DNA of 64,000 bases, taken from positions 1-64,000 of the forward strand of contig CALSSA010000008.1 of NCBI GenBank assembly GCA_943788875.1. The letters run 5' to 3'. The notes below the pieces were generated by a model that saw nothing but the letters and a program-made list of their open reading frames with translations, had not been told where the DNA came from and searched no databases. Made by a program: the position numbers and the translations under genes. The stretch's first letter is position 1, and every line of letters begins with the position of its first letter. Positions 18,329 through 29,175 of this stretch are shown here, in pieces. This stretch comes from an uncultured Pseudomonadales bacterium (GTDB lineage Bacteria; Pseudomonadota; Gammaproteobacteria; Pseudomonadales; Porticoccaceae).

Positions 18329-18441
18329 CATGACTCTCCTTAAATATCTCAGAGTAACTGTGAACAAATAATAATACAGACTCCGACCGATAATTTAAAA
18401 GTAGTAGTTTCCTTGAGCCGGGTCAAGATAACGCACAGATA

Positions 18442-19302
18442 TCAAACCAAAAAGCTCTGCACCTTGGCTGCGACCAACTCTGCCTGATCTTCCAGATGTA
18501 AATGGTGGGAGCCCTGTAAAGTCTCAAACTGCAGCTGAGGTACCGATTTATACAACTCCAGCTGATCTGCCTCTGGCGTAAGGCTACTGCTCTCAGCCTG
18601 AATAAACATAATTCTGGCAGTGATAGCATCGAGAAAGCTCTGGATATGATCACGACTAAGTTTAATCATCGAGGCCGCTTTCAAGCGCTGATCATTGCGC
18701 CAGTAAAAACCGCCCTCCTCCAGCTCCACTACGCCGCGCTCCGCCAGAATGGCAGCTGCTTCGTATTGCAGAGGCAAAAAGCCTTTAGCGCGAGCCTGCA
18801 CCGCCCGCTCATGATCACCAAATACTGTGGGCGAGGACGCACCAAAGCGCTTGGCCTCACGAATAGCTCGAGCGATCTGGTTCGGGGATTTATCCGCCGG
18901 AGTAGGCAGGGGCACAAAGCCATCAATTAAGGCCGCATGACTGATACGCTCGGGAAATGTCCCGGCAACCAAACTGGAGATAACGGCGCCTCTGGAATGA
19001 CCAAGCAGGGCAAAGGTATCCCAACCCATCTGATCTGCCACAGCCATAACATCGCCAATATCCTGCCAGATATCATAGCCGGCATCCCTTGAGCGAAAAC
19101 CACTGCGACCATGGCCAGCCAGATCAAGAGCAATAATATGCAGGTTTTCCATACTCGGCAGCATGCGATCAAAGCTATTGGCATTGTCCAGCCAGCCATG
19201 CAGAGCAATCACTGGCTGGTAGCCGGAACGGCCCCATTCTTTTGCAGCCAGCTGTATACCATTATTTTCAAAGGTGCGTTCGCGGATAAATTCAATCGAC
19301 AT
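18442..19302 (-). CDS. Alpha/beta hydrolase
   Basis: A 286-residue alpha/beta-hydrolase-fold protein without a signal peptide. The oxyanion region is ALHGWLDNANSFDRMLP (HGW, residues 35-37), the nucleophile elbow is GHSRGA (S103), and the likely catalytic histidine is in GSHHLHLED near residue 266. The HGWLDN and GHSRGA wording is close to proteins annotated as serine hydrolases or lipases of the MhpC/BphD type, but the substrate is not predictable. Its start overlaps the end of sixA by 11 bases, so cotranscription with sixA, the DUF4389 gene and gpsA is likely. Confidence 0.87.
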   Translation of the reverse strand: MSIEFIRERTFENNGIQLAAKEWGRSGYQPVIALHGWLDNANSFDRMLPSMENLHIIALDLAGHGRSGFRSRDAGYDIWQDIGDVMAVADQMGWDTFALLGHSRGAVISSLVAGTFPERISHAALIDGFVPLPTPADKSPNQIARAIREAKRFGASSPTVFGDHERAVQARAKGFLPLQYEAAAILAERGVVELEEGGFYWRNDQRLKAASMIKLSRDHIQSFLDAITARIMFIQAESSSLTPEADQLELYKSVPQLQFETLQGSHHLHLEDQAELVAAKVQSFLV

Positions 19303-19741
19303 GGTGATTCCAATTTAAGGTAGCTAAACCCTGTCCAGGGTAGTCCATAGAGAGCGAGGCAAGATTCGCAGTGCCCATACTGGCACCTCTGTCTCCGGTT
19401 AAATAATCGATCAACAACCCGACCAGTGGTAAATGACTCACCAGTAGCACATGTTGGGCTTGGGTTTGTTGCAAAAATCCTTCTATGGCCCGCAGATCGC
19501 CCTGCGGTGTTAGATCATCTAACCAATCGATTCTATTATTTTTTGTTAATCTGGTAAAAATTTCTGCAGTCTGAGCTGCCCTTGTATAGGGACTGCTCAC
19601 CACCTGCTGTAAAGCAGCAGCTTCCCGCTGATGCCTCAGGGCCTGTTGCTGCACCTGATCGCGACCATAGGCTGACAGCTGTCGATAGCGGTCCGGCGAT
19701 CTTGCCTCGGCATCGCCATGGCGCAGTATCAACAGTTCCAA
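19292..19741 (-). CDS. sixA: Phosphohistidine phosphatase SixA
   Basis: A 149-residue histidine-phosphatase-superfamily protein. LILRHGDAEARSPD at residues 4-17 gives the RHG catalytic motif, and SSPYTRAAQTAEIF and LLVSHLPLVG supply the second arginine and histidine. In E. coli SixA dephosphorylates phosphohistidine of the nitrogen PTS protein NPr. The start is a TTG at 19741, chosen because it leaves only four residues before the first strand, as in known SixA proteins. It lies five bases downstream of the DUF4389 gene. Confidence 0.9.
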   Translation of the reverse strand: MELLILRHGDAEARSPDRYRQLSAYGRDQVQQQALRHQREAAALQQVVSSPYTRAAQTAEIFTRLTKNNRIDWLDDLTPQGDLRAIEGFLQQTQAQHVLLVSHLPLVGLLIDYLTGDRGASMGTANLASLSMDYPGQGLATLNWNHHVD

Positions 19742-19746
19742 GTTAG

Positions 19747-20169
19747 TTACTTATCTTTGTCAGACTCGCTGTCGCCATCGGTAAATGAGGGCACATCGCG
19801 ATCAGCGAAATCACCGCTTTCACTGGATTCATCTACTTCGACAAACTCCGCGTCCTCAACCTCCTCAGGCGAACGCACTTCATAGCCTTCAGAGGGGTCT
19901 ACAAGTGGCCATTCATTAAAGGGGAAAGGCTTGTCATTAGTATTGAAGGTTAAAAACATCAGCGTCTGATACACCCACTTGCCCAGCCCCTGGCCGAGAT
20001 TGCGCAGATTTTCATTGTCATTGCCGGTCAGTAGCACCAGCGCAAACTGCACGATAACTACTAGGGAGATTACCAGCCGCGCGGCCATTAACAGCACCGT
20101 AAACAGCACCATATAGGCACAGCGAATCCAAGTATTAATATTAGTCAGAGGGACTTTATTGTCAGTCAT
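19747..20169 (-). CDS. DUF4389 membrane protein
   Basis: A 140-residue inner-membrane protein. A long hydrophobic region (about 15-50, [20 protein letters not shown] and onward) is followed by [19 protein letters not shown] and [16 protein letters not shown], the signature of DUF4389. The C-terminal 45 residues are very acidic and probably cytoplasmic. Its ATG overlaps the gpsA stop region by eight bases. Function is unknown; gpsA and sixA neighbours are common for this family in gammaproteobacteria. Confidence 0.85.
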   Translation of the reverse strand: MTDNKVPLTNINTWIRCAYMVLFTVLLMAARLVISLVVIVQFALVLLTGNDNENLRNLGQGLGKWVYQTLMFLTFNTNDKPFPFNEWPLVDPSEGYEVRSPEEVEDAEFVEVDESSESGDFADRDVPSFTDGDSESDKDK

Positions 20170-21193
20170 TTGTCTTCACCATAAATTCAACATCAGTGTT
20201 TTGTTCCGCGAGCATCATGGTTTGCAGTGATTCCATAATAGGTCGCTGCTCAAATAATGTGGCATACAAAGCGGACGCCAACGGCATATAAATACCTAAA
20301 GCATCGGCTTTCTCTTTTACTAGTTTAGTCGTATTTACCCCTTCCGCCACCTGTCCGACCTCGGCGATTGCCTGATCCAGTCTTTTACCCTGCCCCAGAG
20401 CCACGCCAATGCGGAAGTTACGACTTAGGGGCGAGGTGCAGGTTACATAGAGATCACCAACACCGCTAAGACCTAAGAATGTCAGCGGATTGGCCCCAAG
20501 CTTCACAGCAAAGCGACTCATTTCAGCCAGACTTCGTGTCAGCACAACAGACTTAGTGTTTTGCCCCGCTTCCATAGCTTCAGCAATACCGGACACAATG
20601 GCATAGATATTTTTTAGCGCCCCAGCCAGTTCAACACCGTAGCGATCATGATTGGCATAGACACGAAAATACTTTGACCCCAGCAACGCCTGAACCTGAG
20701 TACATAAACTATCGTCATCACTGGCCACCACCGTCGCAGTAATCTCAAATGCGGCAATCTCCTTGGCTAGATTTGGACCACTTATGACGCCCACAGAGCA
20801 ATGGGGTATTTCCTGCTCCAGTATCTGACTCGGCAGCATGAAGCTGTCTGACTCAATACCTTTGGCGGTACTTATCAAAATAGTGCCAAGTTTCAAAAAG
20901 GGACATGCCTGTCGGGCAAGCTGACGGATAGACCCACTGGGCACGGCAAAAAATACAGTATCCGCATCTGCCACCGCTTGCTCCAGATCTGTTTCCAGTT
21001 GCAGCGACTGATGCAGCTGGTATCCAGGCAGGTAGGCGGCATTCTCACCAGTCTCTTGTATCTGCTGCACACGCTCTTCACTGCGCAGCCAAAAGCTAGT
21101 CTGATAGTTATTGCTGGCAATCATATGGGCAATAGCGGTACCAAAACTACCGCCGCCCAACACGGCTACTTTATGATTTTTAATCTGGCTCAA
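20162..21193 (-). CDS. gpsA: NAD(P)H-dependent glycerol-3-phosphate dehydrogenase
   Basis: A 343-residue cytoplasmic enzyme that reduces dihydroxyacetone phosphate to glycerol 3-phosphate for phospholipid synthesis. The Rossmann motif is [14 protein letters not shown], followed by [16 protein letters not shown] and the catalytic lysine in [12 protein letters not shown]. The frame is open to 21244, but an ATG there would lie inside the htpG terminator. A TTG at 21193 has GGAG five bases upstream and puts the Rossmann strand at residue 8, as in other GpsA proteins, so I chose it; an ATG at 21226 is a second option. It heads the gpsA-DUF4389-sixA-hydrolase run. Confidence 0.95.
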   Translation of the reverse strand: MSQIKNHKVAVLGGGSFGTAIAHMIASNNYQTSFWLRSEERVQQIQETGENAAYLPGYQLHQSLQLETDLEQAVADADTVFFAVPSGSIRQLARQACPFLKLGTILISTAKGIESDSFMLPSQILEQEIPHCSVGVISGPNLAKEIAAFEITATVVASDDDSLCTQVQALLGSKYFRVYANHDRYGVELAGALKNIYAIVSGIAEAMEAGQNTKSVVLTRSLAEMSRFAVKLGANPLTFLGLSGVGDLYVTCTSPLSRNFRIGVALGQGKRLDQAIAEVGQVAEGVNTTKLVKEKADALGIYMPLASALYATLFEQRPIMESLQTMMLAEQNTDVEFMVKTND

Positions 21194-21242
21194 GATTGCT
21201 CCTACAAAATCCAACGCAGGTGACATTATAAGCCTAGAAATC

Positions 21243-21271
21243 AAAAAAGCGCCCCCGAAAGAGCGCTTTTT
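21243..21271 (-). terminator. Intrinsic terminator of htpG
   Basis: AAAAAGCGC and GCGCTTTTTT pair around a ten-base loop just after the htpG stop codon, reading toward lower coordinates and ending in a T run on the minus strand. It separates htpG from gpsA. Confidence 0.85.
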
Positions 21272-21289
21272 AACTTACTTAGGCCAGTT

Positions 21290-23239
21290 TTAGCTAAACA
21301 TTATACGGTTTAGCTCCTGCACAAATTCCGCAGGGTTTTCCAATGGCCTGCCTGCAGACAATGCAGCCTGATCAAACAGGATTCTGGCGAGACGAGCTGC
21401 CCCTTCAGTATCGGCTTCAGCTTCTAGTTTCGCCACCAGAGGATGCTGCATATTAATCTCAAGAATCGGCTTCGACTCTGGAACAGCCTGACCAGCAGCC
21501 TGCATAATTTTGCGCATCTGCTCACCCATATCATTGTCACCTACCACCAGACAGGCTGGTGAACTGGTCAGACGGCTGGTGCTGCGCACCTCTTCAACCT
21601 TCTCTTCCAGCAGTGACTTAATGCGGGTTAAAAGTTCGGCATGCTCACCCTCCTCAGCCTTATCCTCAGACTCTGCGTTGCTCTCCGACTTTGGCTCTTC
21701 ACCGGTGATTTTACTCAGATCAAGTTCACCGCGGGCAACATCCTGGAATGACTTACCGTCAAATTCAGTCAGGTAGCCCATCATCCATTCATCGATGCGA
21801 TCCGACATCAATAGCACTTCAATACCGTGCTTGCGAAACACCTCGAGATAGGGGCTGTTAGCGATAACAGAATAGCTGTCACCGGTAACATAGTAGATCT
21901 TGTCCTGCCCTTCTTTCATGCGCTCAATATAATCAGTCAGGCTAACGGTTGGCTCAGCACCTTCACTGGTAGAGCTGGCAAAGCGGAATAATTTGGCGAT
22001 TTTCTCGCGGTTTCCGTTATCCTCACTGGGGCCCTCTTTGAGCACAGCACCAAACTGGGCCCAGAAAGTGGCATATTTTTCTGGCTCGTTATTGGCCAGT
22101 TTGCCCAGCATATCCAGTACTCGCTTGGTCAGCGCTGCACGAATACTATCGACCATTGGTGTGCTTTGCAGAATTTCCCGAGACACATTGAGGGGTAGAT
22201 CGGCACTATCCAACACGCCTTTAACAAAGCGCAGATACATGGGCATAAACTGTTCCGCGTCATCCATAATAAAGGTGCGCTTGATATACAGTTTGATACC
22301 GCGGGCCGCTTCACGCTGGTACAGATCCATAGGTGCCATGCCGGGGATATATAGCAGACTGGTGTAATCTTGCTTACCCTCAACACGGTTGTGGCTCCAA
22401 GCCAGTGGCTCAGCAAAGTCATGGGACACATGACGATAAAACTCTTTGTAGTCCTCATCGCTGACGTCATTGCGCGATTTGGTCCACAGCGCCTGAGCAT
22501 CATTTACCGCATCCCATTCAGGCACGATCTCGGCATCTTCAATATCATCTGCCTGACCTTCGGCCTCTGGCATTGGTGGCGTTTCCGGCTTGAGCATCTG
22601 TACCGGGATAGCAATATGGTCAGAGTATTTCTTCACAATGCTGCGCAGGCGCCAGTCATTGGCAAATTCCTGCTCTTCGGATTTCAGGTGCAGCGTAATA
22701 GAAGTGCCACGCTGAGGGCGTTCAATCTGCTCAATCTGATAGTCCGCTTCACCCTCACAGCTCCAGCGCACGCCTTCGTCAGCGCCTGCCGCGGCCCGGC
22801 GGGTCTCGACCACTACGCGGTCAGCGACAATAAACGAGGAATAAAAGCCCACACCAAACTGACCAATCAACTGGGAATCCTGCTTCTGATCGCCGGTCAG
22901 GTTTTTCAGAAACTCAGCAGTGCCAGACTTGGCGATAGTACCCAGATTGGTAATCACCTCCTCTCTCGACATACCTATGCCATTGTCGGAAATTTCAATG
23001 GTCTTGGCCTCTTCATCCACAGCAATACGAATACGCAAGTCGCCATCATCTTCATACAGCGCGGAGTTTTCCAGCGCTTCAAAACGCAACTTGTCAGTGG
23101 CATCGGAGGCGTTGGAAATTAATTCTCGCAGGAAGATCTCCTTGTTGGAGTACAGGGAGTGAATCATTAAATGAAGAAGTTGCTTGGCCTCGGTTTGAAA
23201 ACCCAGAGTTTCGGCACCTGATTTTGCTTTGGCAGTCAT
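21290..23239 (-). CDS. htpG: Chaperone protein HtpG (Hsp90)
   Basis: A 649-residue bacterial Hsp90. The GHKL ATPase domain shows [27 protein letters not shown] and [11 protein letters not shown]; a middle domain (about 240-510) and a C-terminal dimerisation domain follow. The protein is slightly longer than E. coli HtpG (624) because of an acidic linker ([15 protein letters not shown]) near residue 525. It folds client proteins in the cytoplasm during stress. The gene has its own heat-shock promoter and its own terminator, so it is monocistronic, and AGGAG lies upstream of the ATG. Confidence 0.97.
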   Translation of the reverse strand: MTAKAKSGAETLGFQTEAKQLLHLMIHSLYSNKEIFLRELISNASDATDKLRFEALENSALYEDDGDLRIRIAVDEEAKTIEISDNGIGMSREEVITNLGTIAKSGTAEFLKNLTGDQKQDSQLIGQFGVGFYSSFIVADRVVVETRRAAAGADEGVRWSCEGEADYQIEQIERPQRGTSITLHLKSEEQEFANDWRLRSIVKKYSDHIAIPVQMLKPETPPMPEAEGQADDIEDAEIVPEWDAVNDAQALWTKSRNDVSDEDYKEFYRHVSHDFAEPLAWSHNRVEGKQDYTSLLYIPGMAPMDLYQREAARGIKLYIKRTFIMDDAEQFMPMYLRFVKGVLDSADLPLNVSREILQSTPMVDSIRAALTKRVLDMLGKLANNEPEKYATFWAQFGAVLKEGPSEDNGNREKIAKLFRFASSTSEGAEPTVSLTDYIERMKEGQDKIYYVTGDSYSVIANSPYLEVFRKHGIEVLLMSDRIDEWMMGYLTEFDGKSFQDVARGELDLSKITGEEPKSESNAESEDKAEEGEHAELLTRIKSLLEEKVEEVRSTSRLTSSPACLVVGDNDMGEQMRKIMQAAGQAVPESKPILEINMQHPLVAKLEAEADTEGAARLARILFDQAALSAGRPLENPAEFVQELNRIMFS

Positions 23240-23288
23240 TTCCGTTATATCTCCTAATTAAAAAAATTTTACATTTTGTTGTTTTATG

Positions 23289-23317
23289 AGATGGGGGTCG
23301 AGCAAGGTGATTTCAAG
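23289..23317 (-). promoter_or_regulatory. Sigma-32 heat-shock promoter of htpG
   Basis: On the minus strand, CTTGAAA (23317-23311) and CCCCATCT (23296-23289) are separated by 14 bases. These match the RpoH consensus (CTTGAAA and CCCCATnT, 11-16 spacing) exactly. They lie about 50 bases upstream of the htpG ATG, so heat-shock control is strongly indicated. Confidence 0.88.
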
Positions 23318-23337
23318 CGCCGACCAGAGAATTTTTT

Positions 23338-23784
23338 TTAAGAAATCAGAAAGTGACAGCGCGCAGTGGCTATAGGCGTTTGAATATTATCCTGCCAGGC
23401 GGTAGCAGTAACATTCACCAGTTTATTACCCTGGCGCAGCACAGTGCAATTGGCATAGATAGTTTTATAACGGCCCGGGCGCAGGTAATCCAGCGAAAAA
23501 TCTACCACCTTAGGCACCAGATTTACATCCAGCGTATAGAGAACTTCTATCGCCGCACTGAGCTCCAGAAAGCCACCGATAACACCACCATGAATAGCAG
23601 GTAGACTGGGATTACCTATATTGGATGGGCGCCGATCTAACCAGTACAACACCTCGTCCCGTTCCAATTTAGCCTGAGCACCAATAAAACTACTGTAGGG
23701 AATCAGATCCAGAATGGCCTGGGGACTGCACTCGGCTCTGGCTGCGGTTAAACTCTCGAGCAATTCCTTAAGTTGAATACTCAT
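23338..23784 (-). CDS. PaaI-type hotdog-fold thioesterase
   Basis: A 148-residue hotdog-fold protein. The PAAI-like core is AIHGGVIGGFLELSAAIEVL (about 63-82), where HGG supplies the usual acyl-CoA-binding turn, and VVDFSLDYLRPGRYKTIYANCTV follows. It most likely hydrolyses acyl-CoA thioesters. It overlaps the second, related thioesterase gene upstream by four bases (ATGA), so the two are coupled, and it ends just before the htpG promoter. Confidence 0.85.
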   Translation of the reverse strand: MSIQLKELLESLTAARAECSPQAILDLIPYSSFIGAQAKLERDEVLYWLDRRPSNIGNPSLPAIHGGVIGGFLELSAAIEVLYTLDVNLVPKVVDFSLDYLRPGRYKTIYANCTVLRQGNKLVNVTATAWQDNIQTPIATARCHFLIS

Positions 23785-24299
23785 CTATCCGCCTCTCTCT
23801 CATAGGCCTTATCACCATAAAACAAGCGCTTGACGCGACGGCGGATAACATTACCCAGAGAAATACTTGGCGTATCCACCTTCATAAAGGTGGCAACACA
23901 ATGAGCAATAGGGTTTTCCGGGTCATCCTGCCAGGCAGAACCTCGGCAGAAAACCACATTAGGAGTATCTCGATAGACCTTAGCAGCCACATAAATCGGC
24001 TGACCAGGTTCCGCCGGATGCATATAGTCCAGACGCAGATCCATAGTGGGAGTGACCGAGGCTCTGGTTAATGTAGTGATCGCCGCAGAGCCGCAGGCGG
24101 TATCCAGCAAACTGACAATCACTCCACCATGGACCACGCCAGTGACCGGGTTGCCCACAACATCTTCTTTATAGGGGAAGCTCATCTCCACTTCCCCATG
24201 CCCTACTCTGGTCAATTCAAAACCCAATGCAGCGCCATGGCCGGTACGCTCCATAGCCAGCTTTAGCATAGGTTTGAAAATGGCCAGTTTTAAATTCAT
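23781..24299 (-). CDS. PaaI-type hotdog-fold thioesterase
   Basis: A 172-residue hotdog-fold thioesterase, paralogous in architecture to the next gene. Core motifs are VTGVVHGGVIVSLLDTACG (residues 52-70), where HGG and the nearby aspartate form the active-site region, and MDLRLDYMHPAEPGQPIYVAAKV. The C-terminal 25 residues are basic and have no counterpart in short PaaI enzymes. Its ATG overlaps the stop of the SulP transporter gene, so transporter and both thioesterases are one operon; the pairing may be only positional. Confidence 0.85.
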   Translation of the reverse strand: MNLKLAIFKPMLKLAMERTGHGAALGFELTRVGHGEVEMSFPYKEDVVGNPVTGVVHGGVIVSLLDTACGSAAITTLTRASVTPTMDLRLDYMHPAEPGQPIYVAAKVYRDTPNVVFCRGSAWQDDPENPIAHCVATFMKVDTPSISLGNVIRRRVKRLFYGDKAYEREADR

Positions 24300-25864
24300 T
24301 AGGCTAGGCTATCTTCCGCAACAAAGTATTTAGGATCTTCAATCACATTGACCTCGACCAGATTGCCGGCCTTCTTCAACAGTTTGCGGCACTCTTCACT
24401 GAGATGGACCAAGTGTAACGTCTTCCCGGCATTTTCATAGCGCTCGGCCAACGTATCAATCGCATCCAACCCAGAGTGGTCAGCCACTCTTGAACGAGCA
24501 AAATCAATAACCACATCATCGTTATCTGTCTTCGGATCAAAGCCCTCCAAAAACGAAGTCACAGAGCCAAAGAACAATGGACCAGTCACTGCATACACAG
24601 TAGAGCCTTTATGATCTTCGCGGGCTTCAATACGAATGTGCTTGGCATGCTCCCAGGCAAATACCAGCGCCGAGATAATCACACCCACCACCACTGCAAC
24701 CGCCAGATCTGTGGCCACAGTCACTGCAGATACAGTTACCAGAATCAATGCATCGCTGCGCGGCACCTTGCCGACAATACGAAAACTCGACCATTCAAAG
24801 GTACCGATCACCACAATAAACATGACACCAATCAGTGCCGCCAGAGGAATCTGTTCAATTACTGGCGAGGCCACCAAAATAAACAGCAATAAAAATAGCG
24901 CCGCACTTATGCCCGACATACGGCCACGACCACCAGAATTTACATTGATCATACTTTGACCAATCATGGCACAACCGCCCATGCCGCCGAAGAAACCAGT
25001 CACTGTATTGGCTACGCCCTGACCTATACATTCACGGTTACCTCGGCCACGCGTCTCAGTAATCTCATCGATCAGACGCAATGTCAGCAGAGATTCAATC
25101 AGGCCGATTGCTGCCAAAATAATCGCGTAGGGTAAAATAATCCACAGAGTCTCAAGGTTAAATGGCACCTCAGGCATATGGAAACTGGGCAGGCCACCAC
25201 TGATATTGGCCACATCTCCTACCACTTTAGTGTTGATATCCAGCCCCAGCACCAGACCGGTGACAACACCAATTGCCACCAGGGATGAAGGTAGCGCAGT
25301 AGTAAAGCGCGGCAGTGAATGAATAATAATCATCGTCACCAGCACTAGGCTCAGCAGCAGATACAGCTCCTCACCCTGCAACCAGGCCACATCAACAATA
25401 CTGTCCTGCATAAAGGTACCATCTAGCCAGCCGGGCTGACCAGCCTCGCCAAACTGCCCCAACTGGGCCAAAAAGATCACAATAGCCAGACCATTTACAA
25501 ACCCCAGCATCACCGGGTAAGGCACCATGCGGATGAACTTACCCAGTTTTAACACACCGGCAGTAATCTGCAGAATGCCCATCAGCACCACAGTAATAAA
25601 CAGATAATCAACACCATGGTCAGCCACCAGTGACACCATCACCACAGCCAGAGCACCAGTCGCACCGCTGATCATTCCCGGTCGACCACCGATACAGGCG
25701 GTAATCAGACCCACCATAAAGGCGGCATACAGGCCGACCAGCGGATCAACCCCAGCCACAAAGGCAAAGGCGACAGCCTCTGGCACCAGAGCCAGGGCAA
25801 CAGTCAGACCAGAAAGTAGATCATTCTTAAATGTTGCGACTTTACTAAAATGAAACTCAAACAT
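24299..25864 (-). CDS. SulP-family inorganic anion transporter with STAS domain
   Basis: A 521-residue inner-membrane protein of the SulP/SLC26 family. About 11-12 hydrophobic spans cover residues 10-400, including [22 protein letters not shown] and [23 protein letters not shown], the conserved SulP loop. Residues 405-500 form the cytoplasmic STAS domain. Family members carry sulfate, bicarbonate or related anions. The many [12 protein letters not shown]-type SulP proteins of marine bacteria include bicarbonate carriers (BicA-like), so sulfate is not certain even though sat-cysC lies 3 kb away. Confidence 0.88.
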   Translation of the reverse strand: MFEFHFSKVATFKNDLLSGLTVALALVPEAVAFAFVAGVDPLVGLYAAFMVGLITACIGGRPGMISGATGALAVVMVSLVADHGVDYLFITVVLMGILQITAGVLKLGKFIRMVPYPVMLGFVNGLAIVIFLAQLGQFGEAGQPGWLDGTFMQDSIVDVAWLQGEELYLLLSLVLVTMIIIHSLPRFTTALPSSLVAIGVVTGLVLGLDINTKVVGDVANISGGLPSFHMPEVPFNLETLWIILPYAIILAAIGLIESLLTLRLIDEITETRGRGNRECIGQGVANTVTGFFGGMGGCAMIGQSMINVNSGGRGRMSGISAALFLLLFILVASPVIEQIPLAALIGVMFIVVIGTFEWSSFRIVGKVPRSDALILVTVSAVTVATDLAVAVVVGVIISALVFAWEHAKHIRIEAREDHKGSTVYAVTGPLFFGSVTSFLEGFDPKTDNDDVVIDFARSRVADHSGLDAIDTLAERYENAGKTLHLVHLSEECRKLLKKAGNLVEVNVIEDPKYFVAEDSLA

Positions 25865-25948
25865 TAAATAGGGTTCCTTTGATCGATACAGATCATTTGA
25901 AAAACAAGGTTATTGGCAGGCCAGCCATGGACCTGCACTTGTGGCAAT

Positions 25949-27475
25949 CTATCGGCGCCCTGAACTGCGGTTGGAATTGCCGCCAGAGGGTCTGTTGCGA
26001 CCGCTAGAATTTCTATTGCCACCGCTGCCATAGGGGGAATTGCCAGCGGGTTTTTTCGCTGCAACATTGCCCCGTGAATCTGAACGGCCCGCTTCGCCGC
26101 CGCGGGAATCTGCTTTCCCAGATGCCCCTTCAGAGCGCTGGCCGGGCTTGCTGGTCTGATTGCGACCGCCCGACTTAAGTTTGCTGCCAGGCTTGGGGCC
26201 ATGGCCATAGGCCGAACGATTCTTTGATCGACTCGACTTATTATTATGACGGCTGTTATCACCGGCACTGTTCTCATTATTGAGCGCCTTGCGCGGCTTA
26301 TTGCGACGTACAGGCTTATTTAAAGTGGTTTCAGGCAGGTTCTGATCCGGCTCAAAGCCCTCAATTTCTCTGCGCTCAAGCAACTTTTGAGTGAGACGCT
26401 CAATATCGGAGAGCAGATCCACCTCATCAGCACTGACTAGGGAAATAGCCTGACCCGTCGCGCCCGCACGACCGGTGCGGCCAATACGGTGGACATAGTC
26501 CTCGGACACATTGGGCAGATCAAAGTTAACTACCTGAGGCAGTTGCTCGATATCCAAGCCACGGGCAGCGATATCCGTAGCCACCAGTATGCGAATTTCA
26601 CTGGCTTTAAAATCAGCCAGCGCTCTGGTTCGAGCACCCTGACTCTTGTTGCCATGAATAGCAGCAGCAGTAATACCAGCGGCATCCAACTGTTTAGTCA
26701 GCTTGTTGGCGCCATGTTTGGTTTTAGTAAAAACCAGCGCCTGGTCCCAGCCGCCATCTTTAATCAGCTGGATCAGCAATGGGCCTTTTTGCTTCTTATC
26801 CACCGGACATATCCACTGCTCAACCGAGGGAGCCGCCGCATTGCGAGGGCTGACAGAAATCTCAATGGGATTACGCACTAGCCCTTTGGCTAGTCCGCGA
26901 ATATCGTCGGAAAAAGTCGCCGAAAACATCAGATTCTGACGGCGTCTCGGCAGCAGACCAATGATTCGCTTGATATCATGGATAAAACCCATATCCAGCA
27001 TACGGTCGGCTTCGTCGAGCACCAGTACTTCAAGATGATCGAACTTAACTGCGTTCTGACTGTGCAGATCCATCAAACGACCTGGCGTAGCCACTAAAAT
27101 ATCGACACCGCGACGCAGCTTCATCATCTGCGGGTTAATTTTTACACCGCCAAATACCACCGTCGAGGTCAAATTGAGATGCTTGCCATACAGAGCCACT
27201 GACTCGCCCACCTGAGCCGCCAGCTCGCGAGTAGGAGTCAAAATCAACGTGCGCGCCTGATTGGGACCAGCGCGACGACCCTGGGACAGTCGCTCCAGAA
27301 TTGGTAGGGTAAACCCAGCAGTTTTGCCGGTACCAGTCTGGGCTGCAGCCATCACATCATGGCCCGCTAATACAGCAGGAATGGCTTTGGCTTGAATTGG
27401 TGAAGGTTCGCTATAGCCTTGCGCAGCAATAGATTTAAGAATAGGAGCACTTAAGCCCAGTTCATCAAAGGTCAT
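25949..27475 (-). CDS. DEAD-box RNA helicase, RhlE-like
   Basis: A 508-residue ATP-dependent RNA helicase. Motifs in order: the Q motif [26 protein letters not shown], Walker [31 protein letters not shown] (DEAD), SATF, and [10 protein letters not shown] in the second RecA domain. The last 130 residues are a low-complexity, basic tail rich in glycine, serine, asparagine and arginine, typical of RhlE proteins that bind RNA in cold-shock or ribosome assembly. The frame runs to a TTG at 27523, but the ATG at 27475 (MTFDELGL) is where RhlE proteins normally begin. Confidence 0.92.
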   Translation of the reverse strand: MTFDELGLSAPILKSIAAQGYSEPSPIQAKAIPAVLAGHDVMAAAQTGTGKTAGFTLPILERLSQGRRAGPNQARTLILTPTRELAAQVGESVALYGKHLNLTSTVVFGGVKINPQMMKLRRGVDILVATPGRLMDLHSQNAVKFDHLEVLVLDEADRMLDMGFIHDIKRIIGLLPRRRQNLMFSATFSDDIRGLAKGLVRNPIEISVSPRNAAAPSVEQWICPVDKKQKGPLLIQLIKDGGWDQALVFTKTKHGANKLTKQLDAAGITAAAIHGNKSQGARTRALADFKASEIRILVATDIAARGLDIEQLPQVVNFDLPNVSEDYVHRIGRTGRAGATGQAISLVSADEVDLLSDIERLTQKLLERREIEGFEPDQNLPETTLNKPVRRNKPRKALNNENSAGDNSRHNNKSSRSKNRSAYGHGPKPGSKLKSGGRNQTSKPGQRSEGASGKADSRGGEAGRSDSRGNVAAKKPAGNSPYGSGGNRNSSGRNRPSGGNSNRSSGRR

Positions 27476-27616
27476 AAAATCGTCTTTTAATTGAGGTATG
27501 CCGACTTTGGACCTGAGTGGCAAAGATAAATGGGATTCGTGGGATGGTCCAGAAAGGCGCGCAGCTTACAGAAAAGTACTACAAATTGCACCCTAAACCA
27601 TTGAATTTACGCTATT

Positions 27617-28108
27617 TTAGGCTTCAGCTAGTACTTTATAGGCATTAATGACCGAATCTGGCGCCTGCACCAGCTCAACCAGTACACCCTGAGAGCTCAA
27701 TGGAAACTCATCATTGCCTTTGGGGTGCACAAAACAGACATCGTAACCCGCCGCACCTTTGCGAATACCACCGGGGGTAAAGCGCAGACCCTGGTCAGTT
27801 AGCCAGTCCACCGCCGCCGCCAAATTATCCACCCACAGGCCCACATGGTTTAGCGCAGGCGTATCCACGCGAGGTTTCTTATCTGGGTTCAGCGGCTGCA
27901 TCAGGTCCACTTCCACCACAAAATCACCGCTGCCCATCTCGCAGATATCTTCATCGACATTTTCGCTCTCACTGACAAAGGTATCCCGGTAACTTAGCCC
28001 CAGCAGATCCACCCAAAAACTGCGCAGCTGCTGTTTATCAGCACCACCAACGGCAATCTGCTGAATACCTAAAATAGAAAATGGTCGATCGTTAGCGGAA
28101 GAACTCAT
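27617..28108 (-). CDS. VOC-family (glyoxalase/dioxygenase-fold) protein
   Basis: A 163-residue vicinal-oxygen-chelate protein. The betaalphabetabetabeta repeats are visible, with candidate metal ligands in [25 protein letters not shown] (H87) and [10 protein letters not shown] (glutamate of the last strand). The family includes glyoxalase I, methylmalonyl-CoA epimerase and extradiol dioxygenases; the wording [23 protein letters not shown] fits methylmalonyl-CoA-epimerase or lactoylglutathione-lyase-like proteins, but I cannot choose. Its ATG overlaps the stop of the DHH phosphoesterase gene (ATGA), implying coupling. Confidence 0.82.
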   Translation of the reverse strand: MSSSANDRPFSILGIQQIAVGGADKQQLRSFWVDLLGLSYRDTFVSESENVDEDICEMGSGDFVVEVDLMQPLNPDKKPRVDTPALNHVGLWVDNLAAAVDWLTDQGLRFTPGGIRKGAAGYDVCFVHPKGNDEFPLSSQGVLVELVQAPDSVINAYKVLAEA

Positions 28109-29064
28109 GGGTATGCCTGCTTTAATGCATTGATAAACGATTCCAGCATATCAGCTGGCAGATCATTGATACCAGCTGCCGCCTCGCGGCCACCGCCAGT
28201 GGGAAATTGTCGGCACAGCGCCGAGGCGCCCTGCTTATTATTGAGCGGTGCGCGCACACTGACCAGATAGCTACCATTGGACTTGGCAGTTAGTACTGCA
28301 TGGGCACGATTCGGATTCTGGTTAGTCAGGTCATTGCTGTACACGCCGCTAACCCGGCGCGCCCAGGGCGCATCGGGCAATTCAAATACGCCAATGGCAC
28401 CATCGGCAATCAATGCCTGCACTGCCTGAGCTGCGCTCAAATCCTGCTGATACCCGGCCTCCAAACGCTGGAAGTACTCGGCCCCATCCTGAATAAAATC
28501 CAGCGGATTGGCGTACTCTGCAGCTAACCGATACAGCTCAGCGGGATCAAAATGCAACTCGGCCAGATCTGAGCCATAGCCATTGTAGTTAATATAAATA
28601 CCGAGATTTTCCAGCTGCTGTAATTGCTCAGCAGACAGATGCAGATTCTTGGCCATACCCTGAGCGCTTTTCTTCAGATTATCGCCAAAGGTACCCACAA
28701 TGCCCCAGGCCACATGGGCACCGCGCAAATAATGATTGATCAGCAAGCTGGTGCAGACATCCGGCGCCTCATTAATCATCGACTTCAGCGACGCAGAAGC
28801 AGGCACCTCACCCGCAAAATGGTGGTCCACATAAAAAACCTCGGCACCGGCATTTAATGCACGATAGAGATCATCGCGGTTTTTATCCATGGAAATATCG
28901 AGAACAGTAATACGATCGCCGTCCTCGGCATCGACCCGTTTGAGAAGGCTGATGTCCCGTTTAACGCCAGTGACTAGTTGGGCATTTCGCGGTTCGGCGA
29001 GACGTAACTGTAGCAGAGCACAGATGCCATCCGCGTCGCCATTAAATACATCGTAGTCAGCCAT
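28105..29064 (-). CDS. DHH-family phosphoesterase
   Basis: A 319-residue DHH-superfamily protein. The four metal motifs are [11 protein letters not shown] (residues 6-16), VLDISMD (about 54-60), YVDHHFAG (about 77-84) and VGTFGDN near 125. [12 protein letters not shown] sequence near residue 290 is the DHHA1-type substrate loop. Relatives include NrnA/pAp phosphatases, RecJ and proteins of unknown role. Downstream of cysC-sat (111-base gap), a role in clearing adenosine 3',5'-bisphosphate is an attractive inference, but family and location alone do not prove it. Confidence 0.85.
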   Translation of the reverse strand: MADYDVFNGDADGICALLQLRLAEPRNAQLVTGVKRDISLLKRVDAEDGDRITVLDISMDKNRDDLYRALNAGAEVFYVDHHFAGEVPASASLKSMINEAPDVCTSLLINHYLRGAHVAWGIVGTFGDNLKKSAQGMAKNLHLSAEQLQQLENLGIYINYNGYGSDLAELHFDPAELYRLAAEYANPLDFIQDGAEYFQRLEAGYQQDLSAAQAVQALIADGAIGVFELPDAPWARRVSGVYSNDLTNQNPNRAHAVLTAKSNGSYLVSVRAPLNNKQGASALCRQFPTGGGREAAAGINDLPADMLESFINALKQAYP

Positions 29065-29096
29065 ATTGTCTCTTTGCTAGTGTCAGTGTTGGATAG

Positions 29097-29172
29097 TGAG
29101 ATCTCTCGATCGCTGCGCTCACCCGGGACAACAGCGTAATTTGTCATCCTGAGCGCAGCGAAGGATCTCTAT
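29097..29172. repeat. Intergenic inverted repeat with TGAGCGCAGCGA arms
   Basis: TCGCTGCGCTCA (29110-29121) and TGAGCGCAGCGA (29150-29161) are perfect 12-base reverse complements, 28 bases apart, flanked by ATCTCTC and GGATCTCT. The unit lies between the DHH gene and sat and can fold into a stable stem. The same core appears at 14925-14937, so it is a dispersed repeat rather than a gene-specific element. Confidence 0.65.
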
Positions 29173-29175
29173 CTA

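Noticed and set aside
21194-21244. gpsA starting at the leftmost start codon of its frame (21244)
   Set aside because: That start lies inside the htpG terminator hairpin; the RBS-supported TTG at 21193 fits the normal protein start.
22370-23122. A 250-codon plus-strand open frame
   Set aside because: It is a shadow of htpG on the opposite strand; no family motifs are present.
25864-26277. A 137-codon minus-strand frame at the end of the helicase gene
   Set aside because: It overlaps the low-complexity tail of the RhlE-like helicase in another frame; composition follows from that tail.
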